From Gossypium raimondii (Eukaryota; Streptophyta; Magnoliopsida; Malvales; Malvaceae), in NCBI RefSeq assembly GCF_025698545.1, contig NC_068570.1, positions 8,990,001-9,054,000 of the forward strand: a stretch of 64,000 bases of DNA, written 5' to 3'. Numbering within the stretch: position 1 is the stretch's first letter; every line of letters begins with the position of its first letter. Positions 1-9,004 of this stretch are shown here, piece by piece. The notes beneath the pieces are model-generated. The model was given only the letters and a program-made list of their open reading frames with translations, was not told the origin of the DNA and made no database searches. The position numbers and the translations under genes are program-made.

Positions 1-2129
1 CTTGTTAGCCTTAAAGAAATACAATATCAAGGCACATAAAGGATGGCATACCAAAGAGTAACAATAATATAACAATAATATTTTTAAAAAAATTAGATTC
101 AAAATTGCATCTCCAAACATGCAAAATTAAAAACTTACAGAATTTGCACCCCTAGCTTTTGCTTGCTGAGATGTCTCTAACTGCTCCATACGTCCCACTT
201 TGTATCTTCAGAAAAAAACAGAAAATGTGAATAAGAATATGCTAAATTAAAGAAAGATGCCCCATCTAGAATTCAACATTGCACTCTCAAAAAGATGACC
301 AAGGACATAAATCATAATTCCCTCTTTTGCACTTTCGACCATCAAACCTAGTCTTTCTCCCCATTCCAGAATGATTAAAAAACAACATTCTTGTTGACAG
401 CTTATTGTAAAGGATTCTAAGACATAGTATACACAGATGAGGATGAAGGCAATCACAAATCCCTTCATCATTCTTACCCGCGAGCAACTAGCTTTTGAAC
501 AGCATCATCAATTCCACTTTCTGGTATACCAACCTGTACATAAAGAAAGATACCATGGGTATTGCATCCACACCACCACTGTAAAGGCCATATATAGAGA
601 TAATATTCCAATAGACCAATAAAAGAATGAAAACTAGACAATTTACCTGGCGGCATTTGCCTACTCCGCTTACTGTCATCTTCCAATCAAGCTCCTTGTG
701 GCCAATTTCAGCATCTATCTCATAAAGCTCATAGAATTTTCCCTTTTAGAGAAAATCATATGGTTGAATTAGGTAACCACGACTAAGGAAAATAAATACA
801 AAACTCATAACATGCATCATTCAATTAAAATCCAACTTATAGATGAAGGGAGGTCTCACAGAATATAAGAGACCATTAGGTTGAAGAATAAAAAATCTAA
901 ATAGTGATATTATCTACATCACAAAATTAAATACTCTTTTCCACTCCCCCATATAAGTTATCCAGTTAAAGGTTCATTTCATATGACTAACATATAATCC
1001 AATGTTGGCAATAGCTAGTGACAAAATGAAACTAGAATGTGGCGCAACAATAACTAACCACTTTAAAGAAGAGAACAATATCCATATATTGACATTTGAC
1101 ACCCCAATATTGTTTTTGAGATGCTGACATATTCTTGAGAACATCGGGAGGTATAAAAAGAGTCTTCTTGTCGTAAAGGGGGTCACTAGGCCTTCTTCCA
1201 TTAGCATCCTTTATGCGAGAAGGATCAAGCCACTCAAATTTGCTAGCAACATCACTATCATTCTTGTGATTATTGTTCCCAACAATAGATTCCTGGAGAA
1301 GCTTTATTCTTTTACTGGAGTCTAATAAAGAATCGTCCTTATCCCCAAAAGTAGGGAAATAATCTTGAATTCGCTTGAAACGGGAAACACCAGGTCGTGT
1401 AGCAGGTGTTTCAGGTCTGAGATCATCATCATTCTCGACGTTTAGAACATTGACCTTTTCAGATGGTTTAGCAGTTAGCTCAACCCTAGGCAATTCCTCC
1501 ACATCAGAAGATTTGTCAGCTGCCTGGTTCCTGCAAATTAAACACAAATTATTGACGAAGGTTATACTCCGATGCTTGATAGTTAGAAATTTGAATTTAA
1601 TTTTCTGAAGAAATTTATTTCAATGGACTACCATTTTCTTTTGTCCTTACTCGTTAAAGACTATGTAAAGTTTTCTAAAAAAAAGTAGAGGAATAAAAGA
1701 GATAAATTCCATCCTGTGTCTGATTATTAAACCCTAACAAACTTTAAACCGTAAAGGTAAGTCCAAATCGTTTTTAGAAATACAACAAATTGATTTGTAC
1801 GCCTAAAATTAACCCAAAAAATACCTCTGACTTCCATTTTCTCTGTCGTCAGCCTTCACAAACTTGTGCATGATACTAGAAAACAGAGAAGAGGAACCCC
1901 TAGCCTCGGCATTCGATGCGAAGTTTACCGGTAAAACCTTACGAGGCACCTTCTCCGGTGGAGTATCAGTGCCTGTGACTTCTAAAGAGGAGCCACAAAC
2001 GTCGCCATTCAGGTTCTGTTTAGAAGGAAACAGAGAAGCTCCTTGACCTTTTACCTCACCGACAGCGCCGTTTTGGCTCGCCGGCGAAGGTTTTTGCAAT
2101 AACGAGAGTATCGATTTTTGGCGCTGCAT
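1..2129 (-). CDS. MSH7: DNA mismatch repair protein MSH7, N-terminal part (gene continues past the left edge)
   Basis: Plant-specific MutS homologue; MSH7 pairs with MSH2 (MutS-gamma) in the nucleus to recognise base mismatches. Five exons read on the minus strand with GT..AG borders: 1825-2129, 1059-1530, 647-742, 478-533 and 139-205; phases agree and give 332 codons. Start is the ATG at 2127-2129, giving MQRQKSILS, as in MSH7 of other plants. Family landmarks follow: GTDTPPEKVPR, SSLFSSIMHKFVK, ETPATRPG, then the start of the MutS mismatch-binding domain (KFEWLDPSRIKDAN, MSASQKQYW, KFYELYE, GVGKCRQ, GIPESGIDDAVQKL, QAKARGAN). The Phe of the KFYELYE block that stacks on mismatches is present. 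The N-terminal PCNA-binding box reads QKSILSLL, with Leu-Leu where the family has Phe-Phe. Connector, lever, clamp and ATPase domains lie outside the window. The first 138 bases are the next intron. Confidence 0.93.
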
Positions 2130-2207
2130 TTTCAGAACGTGGGAGGGAGAGAGAGAAGACGTTGCGATAGCGGTAAAAAGCACCTTAAGAAGCAAAATTT
2201 TGGCGCC
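2116..2207 (-). promoter_or_regulatory. Two E2F-type sites at the MSH7 start
   Basis: The string TTTGGCGC, a match to the E2F consensus TTTSSCGC, occurs at 2199-2206, about 70 bp upstream of the MSH7 start codon, within a palindromic GGCGCC. A second TTTGGCGC occurs at 2117-2124 inside codons 2-5. E2F sites are usual on plant replication and repair genes expressed in S phase. The motif match is seen directly; function is inferred. Confidence 0.5.
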
Positions 2208-2239
2208 AACTTTTGCCCCCCTCCTTTTACAGTGTTTTA

Positions 2240-2563
2240 GCAAAAATATAGAGCGTCAGATTTCTGAAATATAATCTAAACCGAGACCTTAATACCTTTG
2301 CTATGTACCATTTTGATGTGTTTTAGCTATTAACGATTTGTATTGTACCCATACCCGATTAGCAGGTGACGAAGCCAATATTTCAGTATTGGGCCAAAAT
2401 ACCAACCACGCAACTATAATTGGATTTTGTTGAAATGATAATTTTTTTTTAACTCAGTGATATAATATATTTCAATGTAGTAGAACCTATATCCTTCGCG
2501 TTGATAATAATACACATGTCAATTTAGTTAAAATTCAATTAACTATTAAAATAGTAATATTAA
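2240..2563. other. Intergenic, upstream of MSH7
   Basis: AT-rich sequence between the MSH7 promoter and the foldback MITE. No gene or clear repeat is seen. Positions 2555-2563 (TAATATTAA) are the left target-site duplication of the MITE. Confidence 0.5.
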
Positions 2564-3307
2564 GGGTAAACTACTAAAATAGTCACTTTTGTTTGGCTCA
2601 TATTACGTTTTAGTCACTTATGTTTGAAATGTTACGTTTTAGTCACTTATGTTATCACGTTGTAACATTTTAGTCAATTGAAATGTTAGTTTACATTAAT
2701 GGTGTAACGATGAAACGATGTGGCACGTTAAATCATCATTTCAAACAAAATTCTAGGTTAATTTATACAATTGGTCCCCATATTTTTTCGTTTGGAGCAA
2801 TTTAATTTTTTTCTTTTATGTTTTTTAAACTTTCTTTCTTTTCCATTCTCTTATGCTTCTCCCTTTGTTTTCCTCCCTTCTCCATTTCTTTCAACTTAGT
2901 TTTTCTATGTTTTATTTTTTTGAACAATTTAATTTTTTTGAGTGAGGCGAGCTTGTGGACTAGTTAAAAATGGAAAGCATAGAAAAACTATATTAAAAGA
3001 AATGAAGAATGGAGGAAAATAGAGGGAGAAGCATAAGAGAATGGAAAAAAAAAGTTAGAAGATTTTTAAATCATTGAAAATGAAAAAATATAAGGACCAA
3101 TTGTAGAATTTAACCTAAAATTTTCGTTTGAAATGATGATTTAACATGCCACATCAACTTACCGTTACACCATTGTCAACAATTAACGACTCAGTGACTA
3201 AAATGTTACAACACGATAACGTAAGTGACTAAAACGTAACATTTCAAACATAAGTGACTAAAATGTAACCTAAGGCAAACAAAAGTGACTATTTTAGTAG
3301 TTTACCC
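2564..3307. mobile_element. Foldback MITE, Mutator-like, 744 bp
   Basis: The two ends are inverted copies: the left begins GGGTAAACTACTAAAATAG and the right ends with its reverse complement. The arms stay similar for about 240 bp, and inverted similarity continues through the CT-rich/AG-rich centre (about 2800-2920 against 2960-3080), so nearly the whole element can fold into one hairpin. It is flanked by a perfect 9 bp duplication, TAATATTAA at 2555-2563 and 3308-3316. A 9 bp duplication with long inverted ends is typical of Mutator-like elements. It has no coding capacity, so it is non-autonomous. The motif TTTTAGTCACTTAYGTT is repeated within each arm. Confidence 0.88.
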
Positions 3308-3316
3308 TAATATTAA

Positions 3317-3831
3317 ATGTTAAAATTTTACAATGTTTTAAGTTTGACTTTCACCATGTGTAAGTGTTTTTCTTTAGATTTATAAAATTAATCTTAAAAT
3401 AATATCTATTGTTTATTAAAAAACAAAGGGTTTTAGTAATTTTACAACTAAATTTGAGACTTCGTCATGAGTGACATCAACTCAAGAAGTCACTTAAATA
3501 TAATATTAGTATACCTATCACACGTGTATATGTGCGAAATTATATTTTAAAACAAACAAGTTCATATAAAATCAAAATATATATAAATAATAAAACATAT
3601 GATTTAAAACTAATAATAACATAACACATGAATTGCACAATTTTAAAATTAAATCAATTAATTTAAATTATGAGTTGAATGGCAAATAGTATTAAATGCA
3701 TTCTAATTGTTTTCAACTTGCTCTGTCATGTTTCTATAAAATTCAAATGTTATAATGTTTTTTTGTTGTTGTAAAATGCGTATAAATAAAATTTTAAAAT
3801 AACTTTAAACAAAATTACATGAATTAAAAAT
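3317..3831. other. AT-rich intergenic gap
   Basis: Very AT-rich sequence with no ORF of note and no repeat boundary that I can fix. Confidence 0.4.
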
Positions 3832-3966
3832 AGTCTACTACTATTCAGGGAAAAGTCTGGTACCCTAGCACATTTGTGTCTACCGCCTCTGGCAAGTTTT
3901 TTTAGGTTTTCTTGTTTTGTCTGTCTTTTTCTTCTTGATTTCTTGCGTTTTTGTCCCTGGAAATTT

Positions 3967-4872
3967 ATGGAGAATGAATTAGCCCAATTAACAATTAATG
4001 AAGAGGAAGATGTTGTTATTAAAATTCAAGAAAATCATGGAACAAAAAGAAGAGAGGAGTTTCTTCAATTGGTGGGGTGTTTTCTTACAGCAAGTATAAT
4101 TCATTTTCCAGCCATGAAATGTACTATGGCAAATGTATGGCACCCTGTTCGAGGAGTTAGAATCCAAGATATGGGGGAAAAAAGGTTTTTATTTCAATTT
4201 TTTCATTATATGGATCTGGAGAGGGTTTTGAAAGGCTCCCCATGGATATTTAATAATCATTTGTTGATACTTTATAAACTGAGGTGGGAGGAGGATCCTA
4301 TGTAGGTCCCTTTAGTGTTAACCCCGTTCTGGGTTCAGATACATGACGTGCCTATTGGTTTGTTTTCTGAAAACTTAGCAGTTAATCTGGGGAATTTTCT
4401 AGGGAATTTTATGGAATATGATGTGTCAAATATAGGAAAAGAAAACAGGAATTTTATAAGGATTAGGGTCCAAGTCGATATTAGACGTCCTTTGAAAAGA
4501 AAGAAGCTAATCAAATTTTGGGAAGTAAGTCATATGTTTGTTTTAAATATGAAAGATTGACACTTTTTTGTTTCTATTGTGGAAAATTGGGTCATAATGA
4601 TTCTTTTTGTGTGGCAAAGATGTTGATTGGAGTGAAAATCGCAGAAATGGGTTGGGATTTATCAATAAGAGCACAATTCCGAAGAGCTCTGACTATGAAT
4701 AGTGTCTGGCTACGAGAAGATGGGGAGGGGGTTACAAGTGGAATTCATGAGGGAAACAGGGGATTTGCAAGGAGACCACAGATAATGGAGCACATGAAGA
4801 GTTATGGGAAGGCAATTGATCCAGTTCTTGGCTTTAATTTGGAAGGTGGTTTCTTATGTGATGGTGCAAAGT
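3967..4872 (+). pseudogene. LINE ORF1 (DUF4283 / zinc knuckle) pseudogene
   Basis: Starts at the ATG at 3967 (MENELAQLTINEEEDVV). Recognisable blocks are LVGCFLTASIIHFPAMK and MANVWHPVRGVRI (DUF4283, nucleic-acid-binding ORF1 domain), FWVQIHDVPIGL, then a CCHC knuckle CFYCGKLGHNDSFC near 4570-4610 and a typical C-terminal block LGFNLEGG. The frame is broken by a TAG at about 4303 (after EEDPM) and a frameshift near 4515-4530, so the copy is dead. Homology to plant LINE ORF1 proteins is certain in type; the exact family is not named. Confidence 0.85.
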
Positions 4873-5086
4873 AGGTTAGCTCATTGATGGATCAAGCCCA
4901 TTATGTAATGGATAATGATTTGGAGGATGTGGCTTTAGCGGGAGAAGAAGGTAAAAAAAGATCTAGAGTGTAGAATGATGATGCATTAAAGAATGAGGGG
5001 ATTATCTCTCCGGTAAGAAGTAGGAGATTGATAGACCTTAATCACTTGACATCGGCGGCTGCCAAGAGGCAAGCCGATCGGGCGTT

Positions 5087-5569
5087 ATGAAAGTCATAAG
5101 TTGGAATGTCCGTGGATTGGGGAGTCCACGGGCATTTAGAAGACTTTGGCATTCGCTGAAGACTAATGACCCCCACATGGTCTTCTTTATGGAGACGAAA
5201 CTTGGCAGAATTCAAATGGAAAGAGTTCGAAGGAGATGTGATTTTGTGAATGGCACAGAGGTGGATCCAGAGGGAACTAGAGGAGGGATATGTTTGGCTT
5301 GGAGGAATGACGTCAATATTTCTTTGAAAAGTTACTCTAAAAGACATATTGATGTGCTAGTACATGATAATGAGAGGGAGGTTATGTGGCGATTTACAGG
5401 CTTTTATGGAACTTCGTACGCACGAGACAAGGAAGATTCATGGGCTGTCTTGAAAAATCTCTATAATGGAGAGAATAATACATGGTTAGTATGTGGAGAT
5501 TTCAATGAAATCATGTATGGCTTTGAGAAGAAAGGAAGTATGCCCCGTGATAAAATGATAACAGATTGA
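5087..5569 (+). pseudogene. LINE ORF2 fragment: apurinic-type endonuclease, truncated
   Basis: Begins MKVISWNVRGLGSPRAFR, the usual start of the plant LINE exonuclease-endonuclease-phosphatase domain. Catalytic blocks visible are SWNVRGLG, FFMETKL (metal-binding Glu) and VCGDFNEI. It stops at 5567-5569 after about 160 residues, before the C-terminal SDH motif. In intact elements this domain nicks the target and is followed by reverse transcriptase, which is absent here. Confidence 0.85.
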
Positions 5570-5868
5570 AGAAAATTTTTTTTGGTAACTGTTATCCTCT
5601 GAACAGATGTGACGATTCAGCATGAAAAGGTGGAATTTAATTGCATCCAGCTGTTAGATTTGACTGGGTATTAATTACTGGCTTTGTCTTTTCATTTTCC
5701 GATTTTGCTTTTTAGGATCAATTTTATTGGGCAAACTTTGTAGCCCAATTTTTGTTTTATGTTTGTAGACAGTAGGAACTAAGCTCAAACATATTGGGTA
5801 TTATTTTGGTTTGATTCTTTAATTTATAATAGCCCAGTCATATTATTCAAAAAAAAAAGTCTACTACT

Positions 5869-6615
5869 CTCTAGCATGGGTTTTCGTCTGTCATCATTGA
5901 CAGGTTTGTTTCTTTAGTTTCTTGCCGTTCTAGTTCGGTTTTGAGCAGTTTTCCGGAGCATAGAGGATGAGATAGCGAATCTGCGTCTCACTGATGAAGA
6001 GGAAGATGCTTTCCGGGAAGATCCTTACGCATTCGATTATGATAATTACTTAATCAATAAAGTAGTACTGGAATAACGCAACCATTCGTGAGATTGCTAA
6101 TGGGGATCAAGTGCAAGTCATATTGTCTATACCTTTGGCCAGGACAAAACTACCCGATTCTAGGATATGAAAGCTGGATGGCTCGAATATGTATATTATG
6201 AAGAGTGGTGACAAGTTGCTTGCTCGTCGAAATTCAAAAAATACAAACAGATTCATCTACTCCTATGTCTACCTCTGTACAAAAATTTTTCTCGGTCTTA
6301 TGGGCATTACAACTTCAAGAGAAGATCAATATCATAATGTGGAAAGTGTACAACGATTTTATGCCTACATATGCAAATTTAAACAAACGACATATTCCTA
6401 CTCTTGCTCTTTGCCCGTTATGTCATACAGATTTGGAATTTGTTGACCATTTGTTGCACTTTCGCCCAGTAACGGGGCAAGTTTTGGTTTCTTTGCGTCT
6501 TAATGTGCCCCCTATGTCAAAACATCTAGATTATAAATCATGGTTAGTAGAGGCCTTTCAAACAACAGGTGACAGAAATAGAAAACTGGTGACTCTATCT
6601 ATTTGGTCCATTTGA
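5869..6615 (+). pseudogene. Second LINE remnant: ORF1 start joined to zf-RVT tail
   Basis: Directly after the first LINE. About 5958-6025 reads EDEIANLRLTDEEEDAFREDP, the N-terminus of a related ORF1 whose ATG is now ATA. It is joined by deletion to the C-terminal zinc-binding region of LINE reverse transcriptase (zf-RVT) at about 6205-6615. Visible there are WALQLQEKINIIMWKVYNDFMPT and CPLCHTDLEFVDHLLHF, the latter carrying the Cys-Cys-His pattern of the domain. The endonuclease, RT and RNase H are missing. The earlier element apparently inserted at or next to this copy. Confidence 0.75.
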
Positions 6616-8062
6616 TTTGCATGAAACAAATTAATCCATTAGGGTACAAGGCAAACAGTGAATGACTTGGTGGTGTTCATTTTAGGCTACTTGACTAAAA
6701 TTGAAGTTCTAAAATTAGTGAAATACCCTAGACGCTCCTCTATACTCCCAAAATCTCTCTCACTTAATTAAAACTGAAGCCTAAGGTATAAGCTGTGTTA
6801 TTCACTTATCTCTTAACATGATGAAAAGTAATTTGCTCAAAGCAACCCAACTCACTTTTCCAAATATAGTCATAAAAAATCGAAATCACTTCCTCACAAA
6901 GTACTTCAAACCCTAAACCTAAGTTACTTTTATAAACCCTAAATCAATTCCCAAAAAATTCCATTTTACTTTTACAATCCTAAAAAAGGTTTTTTTTTAA
7001 AATATTTTATTTTTTAATTATAATTTATTTTATAATTAATTATTTTGTTTTTAGGAAGTCTAAATCGATAGGAAAATTGTACTACACCTGCACCAACATG
7101 ACAAGCCATTAGAAATCAAATTGATATGTCGACTTTCATTATTGGTTTCCAAGATGCCTTGTCCATTTTTGACACACCTAATACATCGATTTCAACCCAA
7201 ACCATCAATTGCTTTGCTGACTTGAGGTTTCATGCATCTCTCATATTATTTCGATAAATAATTTATTTTTTGTATTATTTCGTAAAAAAAGCAAAGGTAT
7301 ACTTATATTTATATATTCTACATGAAAACATTTAAAATATTAAATTATGACATCGTGAAAAATAATTATGTAGTAGTTATATTTATTAAAACTTATATAA
7401 AAACCAGTTAAAATGGTAAACTTATATAATTCATCATATTTGAATTTTATTAATTTTATGTAAAAAATCCTTTCTTGATAATATATATTATTTCACATAA
7501 TTTTAATTGTTTTAGTGCCCATCGACATGTCAATTCAATTCAAAAGCTTAAATACAAATATAATGGTAAATTTAGCTCTCAATATTTACATTTTTTATCA
7601 AATTGGTTTTATTATTTTTCAAACTAAATTAGTTATTAGTCATTCAAAAGAGTCAAATTACTTATTTAACTAAAATGCTAATTAAAATTTTAATTTTAAT
7701 GACAATAGTGTAGTAACTCGTGGTAGTTTATGTTTATTTCATATTTACATGTCACTATTTATATTTTCTCATCATATCTACAAATAATTTAAAATTATAA
7801 AAATATTATAAAAATTTAAAAAAACTTAAAATATACATGAATTATATGTGAGTTATTATAGTTAAAAATTTAACATTTTTAAAATATTTTATAGATAAGT
7901 ATTGTGGAAACAGTAGGCATATATAATATATATTATACCAATGAAAAATCCAGTTCTTTAGATTTTGGCTTGGGCATCACGCTAATTACGGTGTTTCCAT
8001 TCTCCAAGTCAGCAACATCCACGATTGCAATGTCATCATGTTAAATACGTAAAACTTGCAAA
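6616..8062. other. AT-rich intergenic DNA upstream of MBF1C
   Basis: No gene is seen. There are AT-rich inverted stretches (about 6985-7045) and degenerate repeat-like strings (about 7540-7690) that recur in other gaps of the window. A probable decayed repeat remnant, but the ends cannot be fixed. Confidence 0.4.
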
Positions 8063-8120
8063 GAACCTTCCAGATATTAAGAAGCCCAGGAACTTTCCCG
8101 ACCCTTGAGCTTCTATATAA
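8063..8120 (+). promoter_or_regulatory. Heat-shock elements and TATA box of MBF1C
   Basis: Two inverted GAAnnTTC units, GAACCTTC at 8063-8070 and GAACTTTC at 8090-8097, lie 20-50 bp upstream of a TATA box, TATATAA at 8114-8120. A further isolated GAA lies between them at 8081-8083. The layout matches heat-shock-factor-driven plant promoters and fits the known heat induction of MBF1c. The TATA box places transcription start near 8145-8150 and leaves a 5' UTR of about 55 bases. Confidence 0.65.
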
Positions 8121-8202
8121 TCTCCCATATATCTTCACCATCACCGGTTGTTTTAGTTTGTTTGATCAAAGCTCTACTTCTCATTTACATTCGTCTTCAA
8201 CA

Positions 8203-8640
8203 ATGCCGACCCGATTTGGTGGAGCCGTGACTCAGGACTGGGAGCCCGTTGTGCTTCACAAGTCTAAACCCAAGGCTCAGGACCTACGCGATCCCAAGGC
8301 CGTGAACCGAGCGCTGCGGTCGGGTGCACCGGTTCAGACCATCAAGAAATTCGATGCTGGATCGAACAAGAAAACGGCGGGACCAGTGGTGAACGCTAGG
8401 AAGCTTGACGAAGGGACGGAACCGGCAGCTTTAGACCGGGTTCCTACGGATGTTAGGCAAACCATACAAAAGGCCCGGCTGGAGAAGAAGTTGAGTCAGG
8501 CTGAGCTAGCTAAGCTGATAAACGAGCAGCTCAAGGTGGTTCAAGAGTACGAAAACGGGAAGGCAGTGCCTAACCAAGCTGTGTTGGCCAAGATGGAAAG
8601 GGTTCTCGGCGTGAAATTGAGAGGCAAGTCAGGGAAATGA
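8203..8640 (+). CDS. MBF1C: Multiprotein bridging factor 1c (transcriptional coactivator)
   Basis: 145 residues, intronless, starting at the ATG at 8203 (MPTRFGGAVTQDWEPVVLHK). An in-frame ATG 147 bases upstream lies in the promoter/5' UTR and is not used in this family. Residues about 8-80 are the MBF1 domain, including LHKSKPKAQDLRDPKAVNRALR and KKFDAGSNKK. Residues about 87-140 are a Cro/C1-type helix-turn-helix (ARLEKKLSQAELAKLINE, VVQEYENGKAVPNQAVLAKM). MBF1 bridges bZIP-type activators and TATA-binding protein in the nucleus; the c isoform is heat and stress induced and supports thermotolerance. Length, N-terminus and C-terminus (VLGVKLRGKSGK) match MBF1c rather than the constitutive MBF1a/b. 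Convergent with the aldehyde dehydrogenase gene; 364 bases separate the two stop codons. Confidence 0.96.
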   Translation: MPTRFGGAVTQDWEPVVLHKSKPKAQDLRDPKAVNRALRSGAPVQTIKKFDAGSNKKTAGPVVNARKLDEGTEPAALDRVPTDVRQTIQKARLEKKLSQAELAKLINEQLKVVQEYENGKAVPNQAVLAKMERVLGVKLRGKSGK

Positions 8641-9004
8641 TCCCGTAACGCCGTTATTGTAAAACAGGGTGCTGATGTTTTTAGTGTTGTTGAACATATG
8701 TGTTTGTGGTTGTTGTTTGGATCTCATGAAAGGAGCCGAATTGTACTGATTTGATATCATGAAAACGAAAAATTCTACTTTGATTTGTGCTTTCATGGTG
8801 TTACAAAGTTGCAGCCCTGTTAAAAAATCTCAAATTTACTCCAATAAACAAGGATACTGTCTGTTCCAAAAATTTAAGCTTTAAATTGAGAAAACAATAC
8901 ATTACTATGAAATCGAATGGATATAGATTTGAAGACAACTATGCTGTTATAATAACTATGTTTTGTCGGATAAGATCCGGTTACAGGTAATAGATGAATA
9001 TGGC

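Larger units (their letters stand above)
3843..5857 (+). mobile_element. LINE (non-LTR retrotransposon), internally deleted, 2.0 kb
   Basis: Flanked by an 11 bp duplication AGTCTACTACT (3832-3842 and 5858-5868) and ending in a run of A, both hallmarks of target-primed insertion. It holds ORF1 (DUF4283 plus a CCHC knuckle) and the N-terminal part of the endonuclease of ORF2. The sequence then jumps straight to 3' UTR-like DNA at about 5580, so the rest of the endonuclease and all of the reverse transcriptase and RNase H are missing. It cannot be autonomous. Confidence 0.88.

Noticed and set aside
8203..8640. Cro/C1-type helix-turn-helix suggesting a phage or bacterial gene
   Set aside because: This fold is normal in eukaryotic MBF1; the whole protein matches plant MBF1c.
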